Positions 42,350 to 51,279 of a stretch of 64,000 bases of DNA are shown piece after piece. The stretch is taken from contig NZ_JACHMZ010000001.1 of the NCBI RefSeq assembly GCF_014205165.1, forward strand, positions 6,306,501 to 6,370,500, read 5' to 3'. This DNA comes from Micromonospora carbonacea (GTDB taxonomy: Bacteria; Actinomycetota; Actinomycetes; Mycobacteriales; Micromonosporaceae). The position numbers and the translations under genes are program-made. Each line of letters starts with the position of its first letter. Positions within the stretch are counted from its first letter, which is position 1. The notes below the pieces were generated by a model. The model was not told the origin of the DNA. It made no database searches and worked only from the letters and a program-made list of their open reading frames with translations.

Positions 42350-43389
42350 GCCGGGTCCTGATCGCCTTCGGCGGCTACGGCGGCGAGTGGAGCGGGGCCG
42401 AGCGGATGGCCTGGAAGACCGCCGAGCACCTCGCGGTGCACGGGCACACGGGCGCCGTGCTGACCGACTCGCTGCCACCGCAGCCGCCGGACGCCGGCCC
42501 GTGGCCGCGCATCGCCGACCCGCGCGAGTTCGGCCGCCCGGACGTGGTCCACGCCTTCGACCTCGCCCGCCCGAAGCAGGTGGCGGTGGCGCTGAGCACC
42601 GCCACCGACCTCGGGTGCCCGTTCGTGCTCACCCCGGCGACCGCCGTCGAGCTCTGGCCCGATCCCGAGCTGGGGCGGGCGGCCTGCCGGGCGGCCGCCG
42701 CGGTCTACGTGCTGACCAGTGCCGAGGCCGACAACGTCGTCGCCGCCGGAGCGGACCCGGCGGCGATCCGGTACGTCCCGCAGGCCCCGCACCTGGACGG
42801 GGCGGTGGACCCGAGCGGGCTGCGGGCCCGCTTCGCGGGGGCCACCGGAACCGTGCTGTTCCTGAGCCGCCGGACCGCGTTCAAGGGCTACCCGGTGCTG
42901 CTCGCGGCCGCGCCGCTGGTCCGGCGCAGCCGCCCGGGGACGGCGTTCTGGCTGGCCGGACCGGGTGCGGACGGCCCGGCCACCTCGACCGCCGACGGGC
43001 TGCACGACTTCGGCGTCGTCGACGCCACGGTCAAGCACGAGCTGCTGGCCGCCGCGGACCTGCTCTGCCTGCCCTCGACCTCCGACGTGTACCCGCTGGT
43101 CTTCGTCGAGGCCTGGGCCTGCGGCACGCCGGTGGTCAGCGGCCCGTTCCAGGGCGCGCGCGAGGTGGTCCGGCACGGCGTGGACGGCCTGGTGGTCGAC
43201 GCCGAACCCGGCGCGCTGGCGGAGGCGCTGGTCGGCCTGCTGGCCGACGAGCCGAGACGCCGCGCGATGGGCGCGGCGGGCCGCCGGCGCGTCGGACGGG
43301 AGAACACCTGGGCGCAGGTGGCGGCCGCGGTGGCGGCGGGCTACCCGACGGAGTCCGCGCGGCTCCCGGTCTCCGGCGGTGAGCGGTGA
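42346..43389 (+). CDS. Glycosyltransferase, GT4 type
   Basis: A 347-residue GT-B retaining glycosyltransferase. The N-terminal half holds a GGYGGEWSGAERMAWKTAEH acceptor/NDP region, and the C-terminal half has VLFLSRRTAFKGYPVLL, CLPSTSDVYPLVFVEAWACG (the E-x7-E type motif) and GTPVVSGPFQGAREVV. GTG 42346 makes a 4-nt GTGA overlap with the SDR gene. It probably attaches the sugar made by this operon. Confidence 0.9.
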   Translation: MSRVLIAFGGYGGEWSGAERMAWKTAEHLAVHGHTGAVLTDSLPPQPPDAGPWPRIADPREFGRPDVVHAFDLARPKQVAVALSTATDLGCPFVLTPATAVELWPDPELGRAACRAAAAVYVLTSAEADNVVAAGADPAAIRYVPQAPHLDGAVDPSGLRARFAGATGTVLFLSRRTAFKGYPVLLAAAPLVRRSRPGTAFWLAGPGADGPATSTADGLHDFGVVDATVKHELLAAADLLCLPSTSDVYPLVFVEAWACGTPVVSGPFQGAREVVRHGVDGLVVDAEPGALAEALVGLLADEPRRRAMGAAGRRRVGRENTWAQVAAAVAAGYPTESARLPVSGGER

Positions 43390-44552
43390 CGGCGGCGGGC
43401 ACCGCGACGGATGCCGCGGTGCGGCTGGCCGACCCGGTGATCGGTCAGGAGGAGATCGACGCCGTGGTCGCCGTGCTGCGCTCCGGCTGGCTGTCGGCCG
43501 GGCCGGTGACCGAGGCGTTCGAGCAGGAGTTCGCCGCGGCCCACGACGCCCCGCAGGCGGTGGCGGTGAGCAGCGGGACCGCCGCGCTGCACCTGGCCGT
43601 CGCCGCGCTCGACCTGGGCCCGGGCGACGAGGTGATCATCCCTGCGCTGGGCTTCGTCGCCGCCGCCGAGGTCGTCGCCCTGCACCGGGCCACGCCGGTG
43701 TTCGCCGACGTGCGCGCGGCCGGGGACCCGGTGCTGACCGCGGCCGAGGTGGAACGGCTGATCACCCCCCGGACCCGGGCGGTGATCACCGTGCACTACG
43801 CCGGCTACCAGGCCGACATCGCCGCGCTGGCGCAGCTGTGCCGGGCCGGTCGACTGCGGTTGATCGAGGACAGCGCGCACGCGCCGGGCGTGTGCGTGGC
43901 CGGCCGGATGCTGGGCACCTGGGGCGACGTCGGCTGCTTCAGCTTCCACGCCACCAAGAACGTCACCGCGGGCGAGGGCGGCATGGTGCTGGCCCGCGAC
44001 CCCGCGCTGCTCGACCGGATCCGCCGGATGCGCTCGCACTCCATCGGCACCTCGCCGCAGCAGCGGATGACCGGCGGGTCCGGTGGCTACGACGTCGCCG
44101 ACCTCGGGCTGAACTACCGGCCGACCGACCTGACCTCGGCGATCGGCCGGGTCCAGCTGGGCCGGCTCGGCGTCGACCGCCGGATCCGACGGGCGCTCAC
44201 CGCCGGCTACCGCGACCTGCTCGGCGCGCTGCCCGGGCTGGTCGTGCCGTTCGCCGACCGGGGGGCCGAGGATTCCGCACACCACCTGATGCCGGTCGTG
44301 CTGCCCGCCGGGACCGACCGCGGTCCGGTACGCGCCGCGCTGCTCGCCGCGGGCGTGCAGACCTCGGTGCACTACCCGCCGATGCACCGGCTCAGCTACT
44401 ACGCCGCCGCGGCCAGCCCGTTGCCGGTCACCGACGCCATCGCCGACCGGCTGCTGTCGCTGCCGCTGCATCGCGGGATGGATGAGGACGACGTGCGGCG
44501 GGTCGTGCACACCCTGGCGGCCGCGCTGCGCACCCCCGCGCGGGAGGGCTGA
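43386..44552 (+). CDS. DegT/DnrJ/EryC1 sugar aminotransferase
   Basis: A 388-residue PLP enzyme transferring an amino group to a keto-sugar. It has GWLSAGPVTEAFEQEFA near the start, VSSGTAALHLAVAAL, LIEDSAHAPGV (cofactor Asp) and FSFHATKNVTAGEGG with the PLP Lys at about 191; the C-terminal VHYPPMHRLSYY is typical. GTG 43386 overlaps the glycosyltransferase gene by 4 nt. It supplies the amino function of the predicted amino-sugar. Confidence 0.94.
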   Translation: MTAAGTATDAAVRLADPVIGQEEIDAVVAVLRSGWLSAGPVTEAFEQEFAAAHDAPQAVAVSSGTAALHLAVAALDLGPGDEVIIPALGFVAAAEVVALHRATPVFADVRAAGDPVLTAAEVERLITPRTRAVITVHYAGYQADIAALAQLCRAGRLRLIEDSAHAPGVCVAGRMLGTWGDVGCFSFHATKNVTAGEGGMVLARDPALLDRIRRMRSHSIGTSPQQRMTGGSGGYDVADLGLNYRPTDLTSAIGRVQLGRLGVDRRIRRALTAGYRDLLGALPGLVVPFADRGAEDSAHHLMPVVLPAGTDRGPVRAALLAAGVQTSVHYPPMHRLSYYAAAASPLPVTDAIADRLLSLPLHRGMDEDDVRRVVHTLAAALRTPAREG

Positions 44553-44556
44553 CGCG

Positions 44557-46413
44557 ATGACGTTCCGCCTGCGCGAGGGCCGTCTGCTGCGTGACGACGA
44601 GCCGTTCACCGCCCTCGGGGTCACCTACTTCCCGGTCCGTGCCGGCTGCCGGCTGTGGGTCGACTGGGATCCCGACGTCGTCGCGGCCGACCTGCGCCGG
44701 ATCGCCGACGCCGGCCTCAACACCGTCCGGGTGTTCGTCTTCTGGCGCGACTTCCACCCGGAGCCCGGGCACGTTGACGCGCAGGCGCTGGCCCGGCTGC
44801 GCCGACTGGTCGAGCTGGCCGACGCCGCCGGGCTGAGCTGCGTGCTGTCGGTGTTGACCCTGTTCATGAACGGCCAACTGCTGGACCTGCCGTGGCGGGG
44901 CGGGCGCAGCCTGTGGCGCGACCCGGAGATGCTGGCGGCCCAGGAGACGTTCGTGCGAGCGGTGGCCGCCACGGTCGCCGACCGCGCGAACGTCCTCGCG
45001 CTCGACCTGGGCGACGAGATCTCCAACGTGGACCCGGACGAGGCCGCGACGCTGACGTCGGCCGAGGTCGCCCACTGGTACGGACGGCTGGTCGGCGCGA
45101 TCCGGCAGGTGGCCCCCGAGGTGCTGGTCTGCCAGGCCAACAACGCGCTGACCGTGCTCGGCGGGTCGGCCTTCGGGCCGGCCACCGGCCGGGTCCTCGA
45201 CCTGCTGGCGGTGCACGGGTTCCCGCTCTGGTCGCCCGGGCACATCGAGTCCACGCTGTCGCCGAAGGCCACCCAGCTGCCGGCGTTCCTGGCCCGGCTG
45301 GCCGGCGCGTACGGGGTGGCCCTGGTCGACGAGCTCGGGACCTACGGCGCGAGCGACGAGGTCGCCGCGGCGTACCTGCGCGCCTCGGCCGCCTCGGTGC
45401 TGGCCAACGGCGCGGCCGGGGTGATCGTGTGGTGCTGGCAGGACAGCACCTCCACCGCCGAGCCCTACGACCGACGCCCGGCCGAGCGCATGGTCGGGCT
45501 GCACCGCGCCGACGGGACGCCCAAGCCGGCCATGGCGGCCTACCGGCAGGTCGTCGACGCCGCGCCGGCGCTGGTCCGCACGGCCGGACCGGCCAGGGTC
45601 GCGGTGTGGCCGGTGACCGGGCGGCCCGCCGGCGGCGGGTCCTACCTGGATCCCCACCGCGACGCCGTCTCGCCGTTCTTCGCCTACCTGTTGCTCAAAC
45701 GCCTGCACGTGGACGCGGACGTGGTGGCGGCTCCGGCCGCCGGGCACCGCCTGCTGGTCTGCCCGTCGGTCGACCAGGTGACGCTTGCCGACCTGGAGCA
45801 CCTGCGGGCCGCCCTGCACCGGGGGGCCACCGTGTACTACTCGCTGGGTGACCACCTGCACGGCTTCCCGGGGGCGGAGCTGGTCGGCGCCGAGATCGTC
45901 GACTACGACCTGACCGGCCGGGACCGGCAGGAGATCCGCTGGGACGGCGAGGTGCTGCCGGTGGACTGGGCCGTCGCGGGCGCGGTGCCCACCACGCTCC
46001 GGGCGACCTCCGGCCGGGTGCTGGCCACGTACCCGGACGGCACGCCCGCCGTCGTGGTCAACGCCGTCGGCGCGGGCCGGCTGGTGTTCACCAACGTCCC
46101 GTTCGAACGCCAGCTCGACGCGGCCGGGCGGTTCGCGCTCGCCCCGTGGGAACGGTTCTACCGGCGGCTCACCGAGCTGGCCGGGGTCGGTCCCGTCGTG
46201 CGCTGCTCGGACCCGGAGGTCGAGGTCGTGCCGGTCGACGGCGGCGTCGCCCTGGTCAACCACCGCGACCGCGCGGTGACCGTGCGGGTCGGCCGCGACG
46301 GCGACGACCCCGACGCGGATCTGGTCGTCGACCTCACCGAGAAGGGCTGGACCGTGGCACGACTCCCGATGACCCCCCGCAGGGCGGCCTCGACCACGGT
46401 GGGCATGGCATGA
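44557..46413 (+). CDS. Glycoside hydrolase of the cellulase/mannanase superfamily
   Basis: A 618-residue cytoplasmic protein (no signal peptide). The first 330 residues form a GH-A TIM barrel: LNTVRVFVFWRDFHPEPGHV, the acid/base position in DLGDEISNVD (about 155) and the second Glu in ALVDELGTYGAS (about 258). The remainder resembles a glutamine-amidotransferase-like and beta-sandwich module found in large beta-glycosidases (DADVVAAPAAGHRLLVCPSV). In this operon it might trim a sugar from an intermediate, activating a glycosylated prodrug, but that is inference. ATG 44557 lies 4 bases past the aminotransferase stop. Confidence 0.85.
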   Translation: MTFRLREGRLLRDDEPFTALGVTYFPVRAGCRLWVDWDPDVVAADLRRIADAGLNTVRVFVFWRDFHPEPGHVDAQALARLRRLVELADAAGLSCVLSVLTLFMNGQLLDLPWRGGRSLWRDPEMLAAQETFVRAVAATVADRANVLALDLGDEISNVDPDEAATLTSAEVAHWYGRLVGAIRQVAPEVLVCQANNALTVLGGSAFGPATGRVLDLLAVHGFPLWSPGHIESTLSPKATQLPAFLARLAGAYGVALVDELGTYGASDEVAAAYLRASAASVLANGAAGVIVWCWQDSTSTAEPYDRRPAERMVGLHRADGTPKPAMAAYRQVVDAAPALVRTAGPARVAVWPVTGRPAGGGSYLDPHRDAVSPFFAYLLLKRLHVDADVVAAPAAGHRLLVCPSVDQVTLADLEHLRAALHRGATVYYSLGDHLHGFPGAELVGAEIVDYDLTGRDRQEIRWDGEVLPVDWAVAGAVPTTLRATSGRVLATYPDGTPAVVVNAVGAGRLVFTNVPFERQLDAAGRFALAPWERFYRRLTELAGVGPVVRCSDPEVEVVPVDGGVALVNHRDRAVTVRVGRDGDDPDADLVVDLTEKGWTVARLPMTPRRAASTTVGMA

Positions 46414-47459
46414 GGGGGGTCGTCTACCGCGGCCCGCGGCACGTCGAGGTCGTCGACGACCTGCCGATGCCCCGGCTGGAGTCCGAACGCGACGCCGTCG
46501 TGCGGGTCACCCGCGCCGCGATCTGCGGCAGCGACCTGCACCCCTACCGCGGCGAGATGCCCGGCTTCGCCCCGGGCACCGTGCTCGGGCACGAATTCGC
46601 CGGGGTGGTCACCGAGCGTGGGTCGCAGGTGCCGTTCGCGGTCGGCGAGCGGGTCGTCGCCTCGTACCTCATCGGCTGCGGCCGGTGTCCGCGGTGCGCG
46701 CGCGGCTGGCACTACCACTGCCCGTCGGCGACGCTGTTCGGCTACTCCACCGTCGTCGGCGACGCCGTCGCCGGCGGGCAGGCCGAGTACGTCCGGGTGC
46801 CGTTCGCCGACGTCGTGCTGGGGCCGGTGCCGGCGGCGGTCACCGACGAGCAGGCGCTGTTCGCCGGGGACGTCCTGGCCACCGCCCACGCCGCGGTCAC
46901 CGACGCGCACGTCGGGCCGGACCGCCTGGTCGGGGTCGTCGGGGCCGGGCCGGTCGGGCTGATGGCCGCCCTGTGCGCCGCCGAACTGGGCGCCACGGTC
47001 GTGGTCTGCGACGTCGACCCGGCCCGGCGGGAGCGGGCCGGCGCGCTGGTGCCGGCGGTGGTGGAGCCCGAACGGCTCGCCGCGACGATGCAACGGATGC
47101 GCGGCCGGGACGAGGCCGCGGTCGTCATCGAGGCGGTCGGTTCCGGGGCGGCGCTGGCCTGCGCGGTCGACGCGGCGGGGCCGCACGGCACGGTGCTGGT
47201 CGTCGGCGCGCACGGCGCCGACGACGTCGCCTTCCCGGCCGGCCGGGCGTTCGTCCAGGAACTCACCCTGCGGTTCGCGGTGGGGAACCCGATCCGCTCC
47301 CGCGACCCGGTGATGGCGCTGCTGCGCACCGGTCGGGTCGACCCGAGCGCCCTGGTCTCGCACCGGCTGCCGCTGGCCGAGGCGGCCCGCGGCTACGAGC
47401 TGTTCGACACGCGGGTCGCCGACAAGGTCATCCTGCTGCCGTCGGCGGACCCGTTCTGA
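46410..47459 (+). CDS. Zinc-dependent alcohol/polyol dehydrogenase (MDR)
   Basis: A 349-residue medium-chain dehydrogenase. Catalytic zinc ligands are in AAICGSDLHPYRG and LGHEFAGVV; the structural zinc site is GCGRCPRCARGWHYHC; the NAD(P) motif is VVGAGPVGLMAALCAAELG. It starts at ATG 46410 with a 4-nt ATGA overlap, closing the eight-gene operon. Its TGA touches the TCA of the convergent LuxR gene with no gap. It could oxidise a hydroxyl of the sugar or the final scaffold. Confidence 0.93.
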   Translation: MRGVVYRGPRHVEVVDDLPMPRLESERDAVVRVTRAAICGSDLHPYRGEMPGFAPGTVLGHEFAGVVTERGSQVPFAVGERVVASYLIGCGRCPRCARGWHYHCPSATLFGYSTVVGDAVAGGQAEYVRVPFADVVLGPVPAAVTDEQALFAGDVLATAHAAVTDAHVGPDRLVGVVGAGPVGLMAALCAAELGATVVVCDVDPARRERAGALVPAVVEPERLAATMQRMRGRDEAAVVIEAVGSGAALACAVDAAGPHGTVLVVGAHGADDVAFPAGRAFVQELTLRFAVGNPIRSRDPVMALLRTGRVDPSALVSHRLPLAEAARGYELFDTRVADKVILLPSADPF

Positions 47460-48134
47460 TCACCGGACCAGGCCGGACTTGATCGCGTTGACCACGGCCG
47501 CGGTGCGGTTCGGCGAGCCGAGCTTGAGCATCAGGCTGGCCACCAGCCGCTTGGCCCCGTGGCTGGAGATGCCCAGGCGTCCGGCGATCTGCTTGTTGCT
47601 CATGCCCTCGGCCATCAGCCCCATCGCCTCGCTCTCCCGGGCGGTGAGCCGTGCCGGGTGCGTCGGCGTCGACAGCTCCACCCGGGCCTGGTCCATCAGC
47701 TCGCGGGCCAGCCGGTCGGGCACGTGGGTCTGCCCGGTCGCGGTCCGGTGCAGCGCCTCGGCCAGCCCGTCCGGCGTCAGGTCGGCCAGCAGCACGATGC
47801 CGTCGGGCGGGCGCGTCGCGACGCCGAACAGCTCCTGGACGCCGCTGCCGTCGTCGACCAGGACCAGGACCCTGGCCCCGCCCCCGGCCACCGACAGCGC
47901 CGCCCTGCCGGCCGAGCTGGTGACCAGCAGGACGTCGACCCGTCCGGTCGCGAGCGCAGCCTGGGCCTCGGCCACACCCAGGTGGTAGGAGACCTCGGCG
48001 ACCCCCGGCAGGTCGGTCAGGATCGACTCGAGACCCCGTCGGGTGACCTCGTTGCCGACCAGCACGGCCACCCCGATCGGGGCCGGGACGTCGGCGGGCC
48101 GTACCGTTTGATTGATCGAGTCCGCATTCGCCAT
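47460..48134 (-). CDS. LuxR/NarL-type cluster regulator without phospho-acceptor Asp
   Basis: A 224-residue protein with a receiver-like N-terminus (IGVAVLVGNEVTRRGLESIL, VDVLLVTSSAGRAALSV) and a C-terminal LuxR helix-turn-helix (LTARESEAMGLMAEGMSNKQ, then LGISSHGAKRLVASLMLKLG). The position that holds the phosphorylated Asp after the third strand (usually LLDLRMP) reads LLVTSSAG, so control by phosphorylation is unlikely. ATG 48132-48134 follows GGGAGA. It is probably the pathway-specific regulator of the cluster. Confidence 0.88.
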   Translation of the reverse strand: MANADSINQTVRPADVPAPIGVAVLVGNEVTRRGLESILTDLPGVAEVSYHLGVAEAQAALATGRVDVLLVTSSAGRAALSVAGGGARVLVLVDDGSGVQELFGVATRPPDGIVLLADLTPDGLAEALHRTATGQTHVPDRLARELMDQARVELSTPTHPARLTARESEAMGLMAEGMSNKQIAGRLGISSHGAKRLVASLMLKLGSPNRTAAVVNAIKSGLVR

Positions 48135-48276
48135 GTGACCGTCTCCCGAATCGTGTCGCTCCGGCTTCGACTCATGATCCCGTGACCAGGGTCGCTCTCC
48201 GGGCGGCCAACCGGAAGATCCGGACGAGCGCACGGATGACCCTGCGCGAACGGCTATGGCGTCGACCGTCGACGGT

Positions 48277-49137
48277 TCAGCGCAGCCGGACCGCGCGGGG
48301 CGGCTGGCCGTAGGGGGAGTACTGGGTGACGGCGTCGCCGGGGTGCAGGCGCGGGTCGTCGCGGTAGCGCCGGGCCAGCTCGCGCTCGGCGGTGTCGTCG
48401 CCGGCGTCGGCCCGGACGAGCAGCTCGGCCAGCTCGTCGACCAGCGGGTCGTCGACCTGGTGCGCCGCGTCGCCCCAGGCGTCCCAGAGCAGCAGCTCGT
48501 CCTTCTGCCGGTGGGCGAGCTCGGTGACCACGCAGTCGCGGATGAACCCTGGCCCACCCAGCTCCGACTCCGGGGACACCCGGTACAGCTCGGCGTCGGT
48601 CTCCCCCGACCGGTGGGCCAGCCAGACCTGGGCCGCCGTCCGGAACGGGGCGCCCGGCCCGGTGGGCATGTCCTCGACGTCGAACTCGACCGAGCCGGGG
48701 GCGAACTCGGGGTCGACGCGACGCCACCGGTCGCCGGCCCGGTATTCCGCGACGACGTGGTCCAGGAAGTAGCCCTCGGCCAGGTAGGAGGCGAACCCGA
48801 CGCGGCTGCGCGCCGCCACGCCACGGTCGCGCAGCGCGCCGACGACGAACAGCACGTGGTCGCGGCAGCAGCCGGCGACCTTCTCCGCGGTCGCCCTCGG
48901 CGTCGTCAGCGGCCCCGGGTGGCGCTCCTGGTCGAGCTCCAGGATGGCCTCCAACCAGCGGCTGTGAATCTCGTCGTGCCGCGCCGGGGGCAGCTCGGGC
49001 AGCTCGATGCGATAGTGCGCGATGACGTTGCGCGCGGCCGCGCAGATGCGCGGCACCTCGCCGCGCAGCTCCGCGAACAGCGCCCGGTGGCGGCCGGGAT
49101 CGGAGTAGGCGCTGTGCACGGACCAGCTGCTTGACAT
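48277..49137 (-). CDS. Transglutaminase-like enzyme 1
   Basis: A 286-residue papain-fold protein with a complete transglutaminase-like triad: Cys in KVAGCCRDHVLFVVGALRD, His in GYFLDHVVAEYR and Asp in WRRVDPEFAP. ATG 49135-49137 follows GAGGA and is preferred to a longer form. Family members in natural-product clusters, such as AdmF of andrimid, form amide bonds between carrier-bound units; others are proteases. A second related gene lies at 53982-54947, and both share the ARSRVGFASYL-type stretch before the His. Confidence 0.85.
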   Translation of the reverse strand: MSSSWSVHSAYSDPGRHRALFAELRGEVPRICAAARNVIAHYRIELPELPPARHDEIHSRWLEAILELDQERHPGPLTTPRATAEKVAGCCRDHVLFVVGALRDRGVAARSRVGFASYLAEGYFLDHVVAEYRAGDRWRRVDPEFAPGSVEFDVEDMPTGPGAPFRTAAQVWLAHRSGETDAELYRVSPESELGGPGFIRDCVVTELAHRQKDELLLWDAWGDAAHQVDDPLVDELAELLVRADAGDDTAERELARRYRDDPRLHPGDAVTQYSPYGQPPRAVRLR

Positions 49138-49239
49138 GCACGTCCTCGGTCGGCGCGGGTGTTCGGGCGGGCGGGAGCCGCCCCGCCAGGGTAGCGGCCC
49201 CACCGCAGCCGAGCCGCCGGTGTCGGATGCGGAGGGGAG

Positions 49240-50607
49240 TCACCCTCCCGGATGGAGCTCGTGGACGACCTTGATCCGCGTGTATTCGAGCAGCCCCCAC
49301 CAGCCGTACTCGACGCCGGCCCCGGAGCTGCGCACCCCACCGAACGGGGTGTCGTGGCGCAGCGCCCCGTGCGTGTTGATCCACACGGTGCCGCAGGTCA
49401 GCCGGCCCGCCAGCGCACGGGCACGCCCGGCGTCACCCCAGAGCGACGCGCCGAGCCCGTAGCGCGTGCCGTTGGCCCGGGCGATCGCCTCGTCGAGGTC
49501 GTCGTAGGCGATCACCGGGATCACCGGGCCGAACTGCTCCTCCAGCTCCAGGTCGGTGCCGGGCGGGAGGTCGGTGACGATGGTCGGCGGATAGAACCAG
49601 CCGGGCCGGGGCAACCGGGCGCCGCCGGTCACCACCCGCGCGCCGGCGGCGGCGGCCTCGTCCACCAGCGCGCTGACGCGGTCGAGCTGGGCCCGGCTCA
49701 CCAGCGGGCCGTACTCGGTGGCCGGGTCGCCGCCGTCGCCGACGACCGCCGCCGCGGCCAGCTTCGCCAACGCGGTGACCAGCTCGCCGGCCTGCGCGCC
49801 GCTGACGTAGATCCGCTTGACGGCCGCGCAGAACTGGCCGCTGTTGACCATCGCACCGGCGAACAACGCCGGGGCCAGCGCCGTCACGTCGGCGTCGGGC
49901 AGCACCACCGCGGCGTCGTTGCCCCCCAGCTCGAGCACCACCGGCAGGAAGCGGCCCGCGGCCTGCTCGGCGATCGCCTGCCCGGTGCCCACCGAGCCGG
50001 TGAACGACACCATGTCGATGCCCGGGTGCGTGGTCAGCGCCTGCCCCAGCGCGTGGTCGCCGGAGAGGACCGACAGCACGCCGGGGGGCAGGTGCGGCGC
50101 GAGCAGCTCGCCCGTCCGCAGCGTGGCGAGCGGCGTCTCCGGCGACGGCTTGAGCACCACCGCGTTGCCCGCCAGCAGCGCCGGTGCGACCTTGCACACC
50201 GCCAGGATGATCGGGAAGTTCGAGGGGGCGATCGCGGCCACCACACCGTGCGGCACCCGGCCGATCATGATCGACGCCGTGGGGCCCGCGGCCACCACCT
50301 CGTCGGTGCCGGGCAGATCGGCGGTGTGCCCGAACCAGCCGGCGGCCAGGTCCACCTCGGCGCGCGCGGCGGCCAGCGGCTTGCCCTGCTCGCGGCTGAG
50401 CAGCGCGGCGACCTCCTCGGCGGCGTCGGCGAGCGCCGCCCCGCAGGCACGCAGCCGGGCGCGGCGCTCGTCGAGCGGGAGCGCGGCCCACCCGGGAGCG
50501 GCCGCCGCGGCGGCGGCGACCGTGGCGTCGAGCTCCGCCGTGGTGCAGGCCGGCGCAGAGGCGAACACGGCACCGGTGGCCGGGTCCACCACGGCGAGCG
50601 CGCTCAC
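49240..50607 (-). CDS. Aldehyde dehydrogenase
   Basis: A 455-residue NAD(P)-dependent aldehyde dehydrogenase. It has AIAPSNFPIILAVCKVAPAL and AVVLKPSPETPL for cofactor binding, the Glu in LPVVLELGGNDAAVV, the catalytic Cys in VNSGQFCAAVKRIYV, and EQFGPVIPVIAY. GTG 50605-50607 overlaps by 4 nt the TGA of a 38-codon ORF, which carries the strong ribosome binding site; translation of the dehydrogenase is thus likely coupled to that small ORF. It may convert an aldehyde intermediate to the acid. Confidence 0.93.
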   Translation of the reverse strand: MSALAVVDPATGAVFASAPACTTAELDATVAAAAAAAPGWAALPLDERRARLRACGAALADAAEEVAALLSREQGKPLAAARAEVDLAAGWFGHTADLPGTDEVVAAGPTASIMIGRVPHGVVAAIAPSNFPIILAVCKVAPALLAGNAVVLKPSPETPLATLRTGELLAPHLPPGVLSVLSGDHALGQALTTHPGIDMVSFTGSVGTGQAIAEQAAGRFLPVVLELGGNDAAVVLPDADVTALAPALFAGAMVNSGQFCAAVKRIYVSGAQAGELVTALAKLAAAAVVGDGGDPATEYGPLVSRAQLDRVSALVDEAAAAGARVVTGGARLPRPGWFYPPTIVTDLPPGTDLELEEQFGPVIPVIAYDDLDEAIARANGTRYGLGASLWGDAGRARALAGRLTCGTVWINTHGALRHDTPFGGVRSSGAGVEYGWWGLLEYTRIKVVHELHPGG

Positions 50608-50720
50608 GCCGGGCCGTCCCCGGTCACGCCCGCCGCCACGGGACGCCCCGGGCTCAGCGGGCACTGCTCCCCGGCATCCGCCGCGACGCGTCGCGCCTCG
50701 GCCGCATCTCGGTCGTCCAT
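50604..50720 (-). CDS. 38-codon small ORF coupled to the aldehyde dehydrogenase
   Basis: ATG 50718-50720 is preceded by GGGGAGGT at an ideal distance and opens a frame of 38 codons: MDDRDAAEARRVAADAGEQ, then CPLSPGRPV and a Gly/Asp-rich end. Its TGA overlaps the dehydrogenase GTG as GTGA. It contains one Cys and an acidic helical N-terminal half. It could be a coupling leader, a small protein or a peptide substrate; nothing in the sequence decides. It is the only good translation start in front of the dehydrogenase. Confidence 0.6.
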   Translation of the reverse strand: MDDRDAAEARRVAADAGEQCPLSPGRPVAAGVTGDGPA

Positions 50721-51279
50721 TGCGAGACCTCCCCGCTTTCCGGAGCAGTGGTGAAGTGGGCCGCCGAGCCGGACGCGACGCGCGATTCAAAATCGTCGGG
50801 CCCGGCGCCGCGGTCGGCTCGCCGCTCGTGCGGAGCAGCGCGGCGTCGCCGTCAGCACCGGCACGTCGTGCTCATCGCGCGGAGCCGAGTTTTCGCACAG
50901 GACCCCGGAGCTCGCAGGGTTCCTGCGGTGGCCGGGCGCAGGGTGTCCGGAGCAGTGCCCGGCAACCGTATCAGGCGTGCCGGGGCGGCACGAGGTCGTC
51001 AGACCGGCCGGCCCGTGCCCCGATGTGGCAGGCCAGAGGGCATCCCCGAATAGGCACTCGCCAATCGGATCGGCCTCGCCTAGGGTTTCCCGATGAGCGC
51101 TCGCGGCTCCTTTGTGGACGGTCAATGGTGACCTCCACGCGCGACGGTGTCGACGGCGGCGGCCTCCGCGCCGTTGCGTGCCCGCCGCCCGGGTGGCGGC
51201 GGGGTGACCCGCAGCCCGCCCCCGCCCGCGCCGGCCGGGTGGCCGAGAACGCCCCGCGCAGCACCGGAAGGGACAGCCG
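50721..51279. other. Divergent promoter region, no confident gene
   Basis: About 560 bases between the small ORF/aldehyde dehydrogenase (minus) and the uvrA paralogue (plus). A candidate -10 box TAGGGT lies near 51081-51086. Two tiny plus-strand frames (12 codons from about 51093, 27 codons from 51127) lack strong ribosome binding sites and are not called. Confidence 0.45.

Noticed and set aside
51093..51210. Tiny leader ORFs (12 and 27 codons) before the uvrA paralogue
   Set aside because: No ribosome binding sites of quality, no codon run suited to attenuation, and no terminator between them and uvrA.
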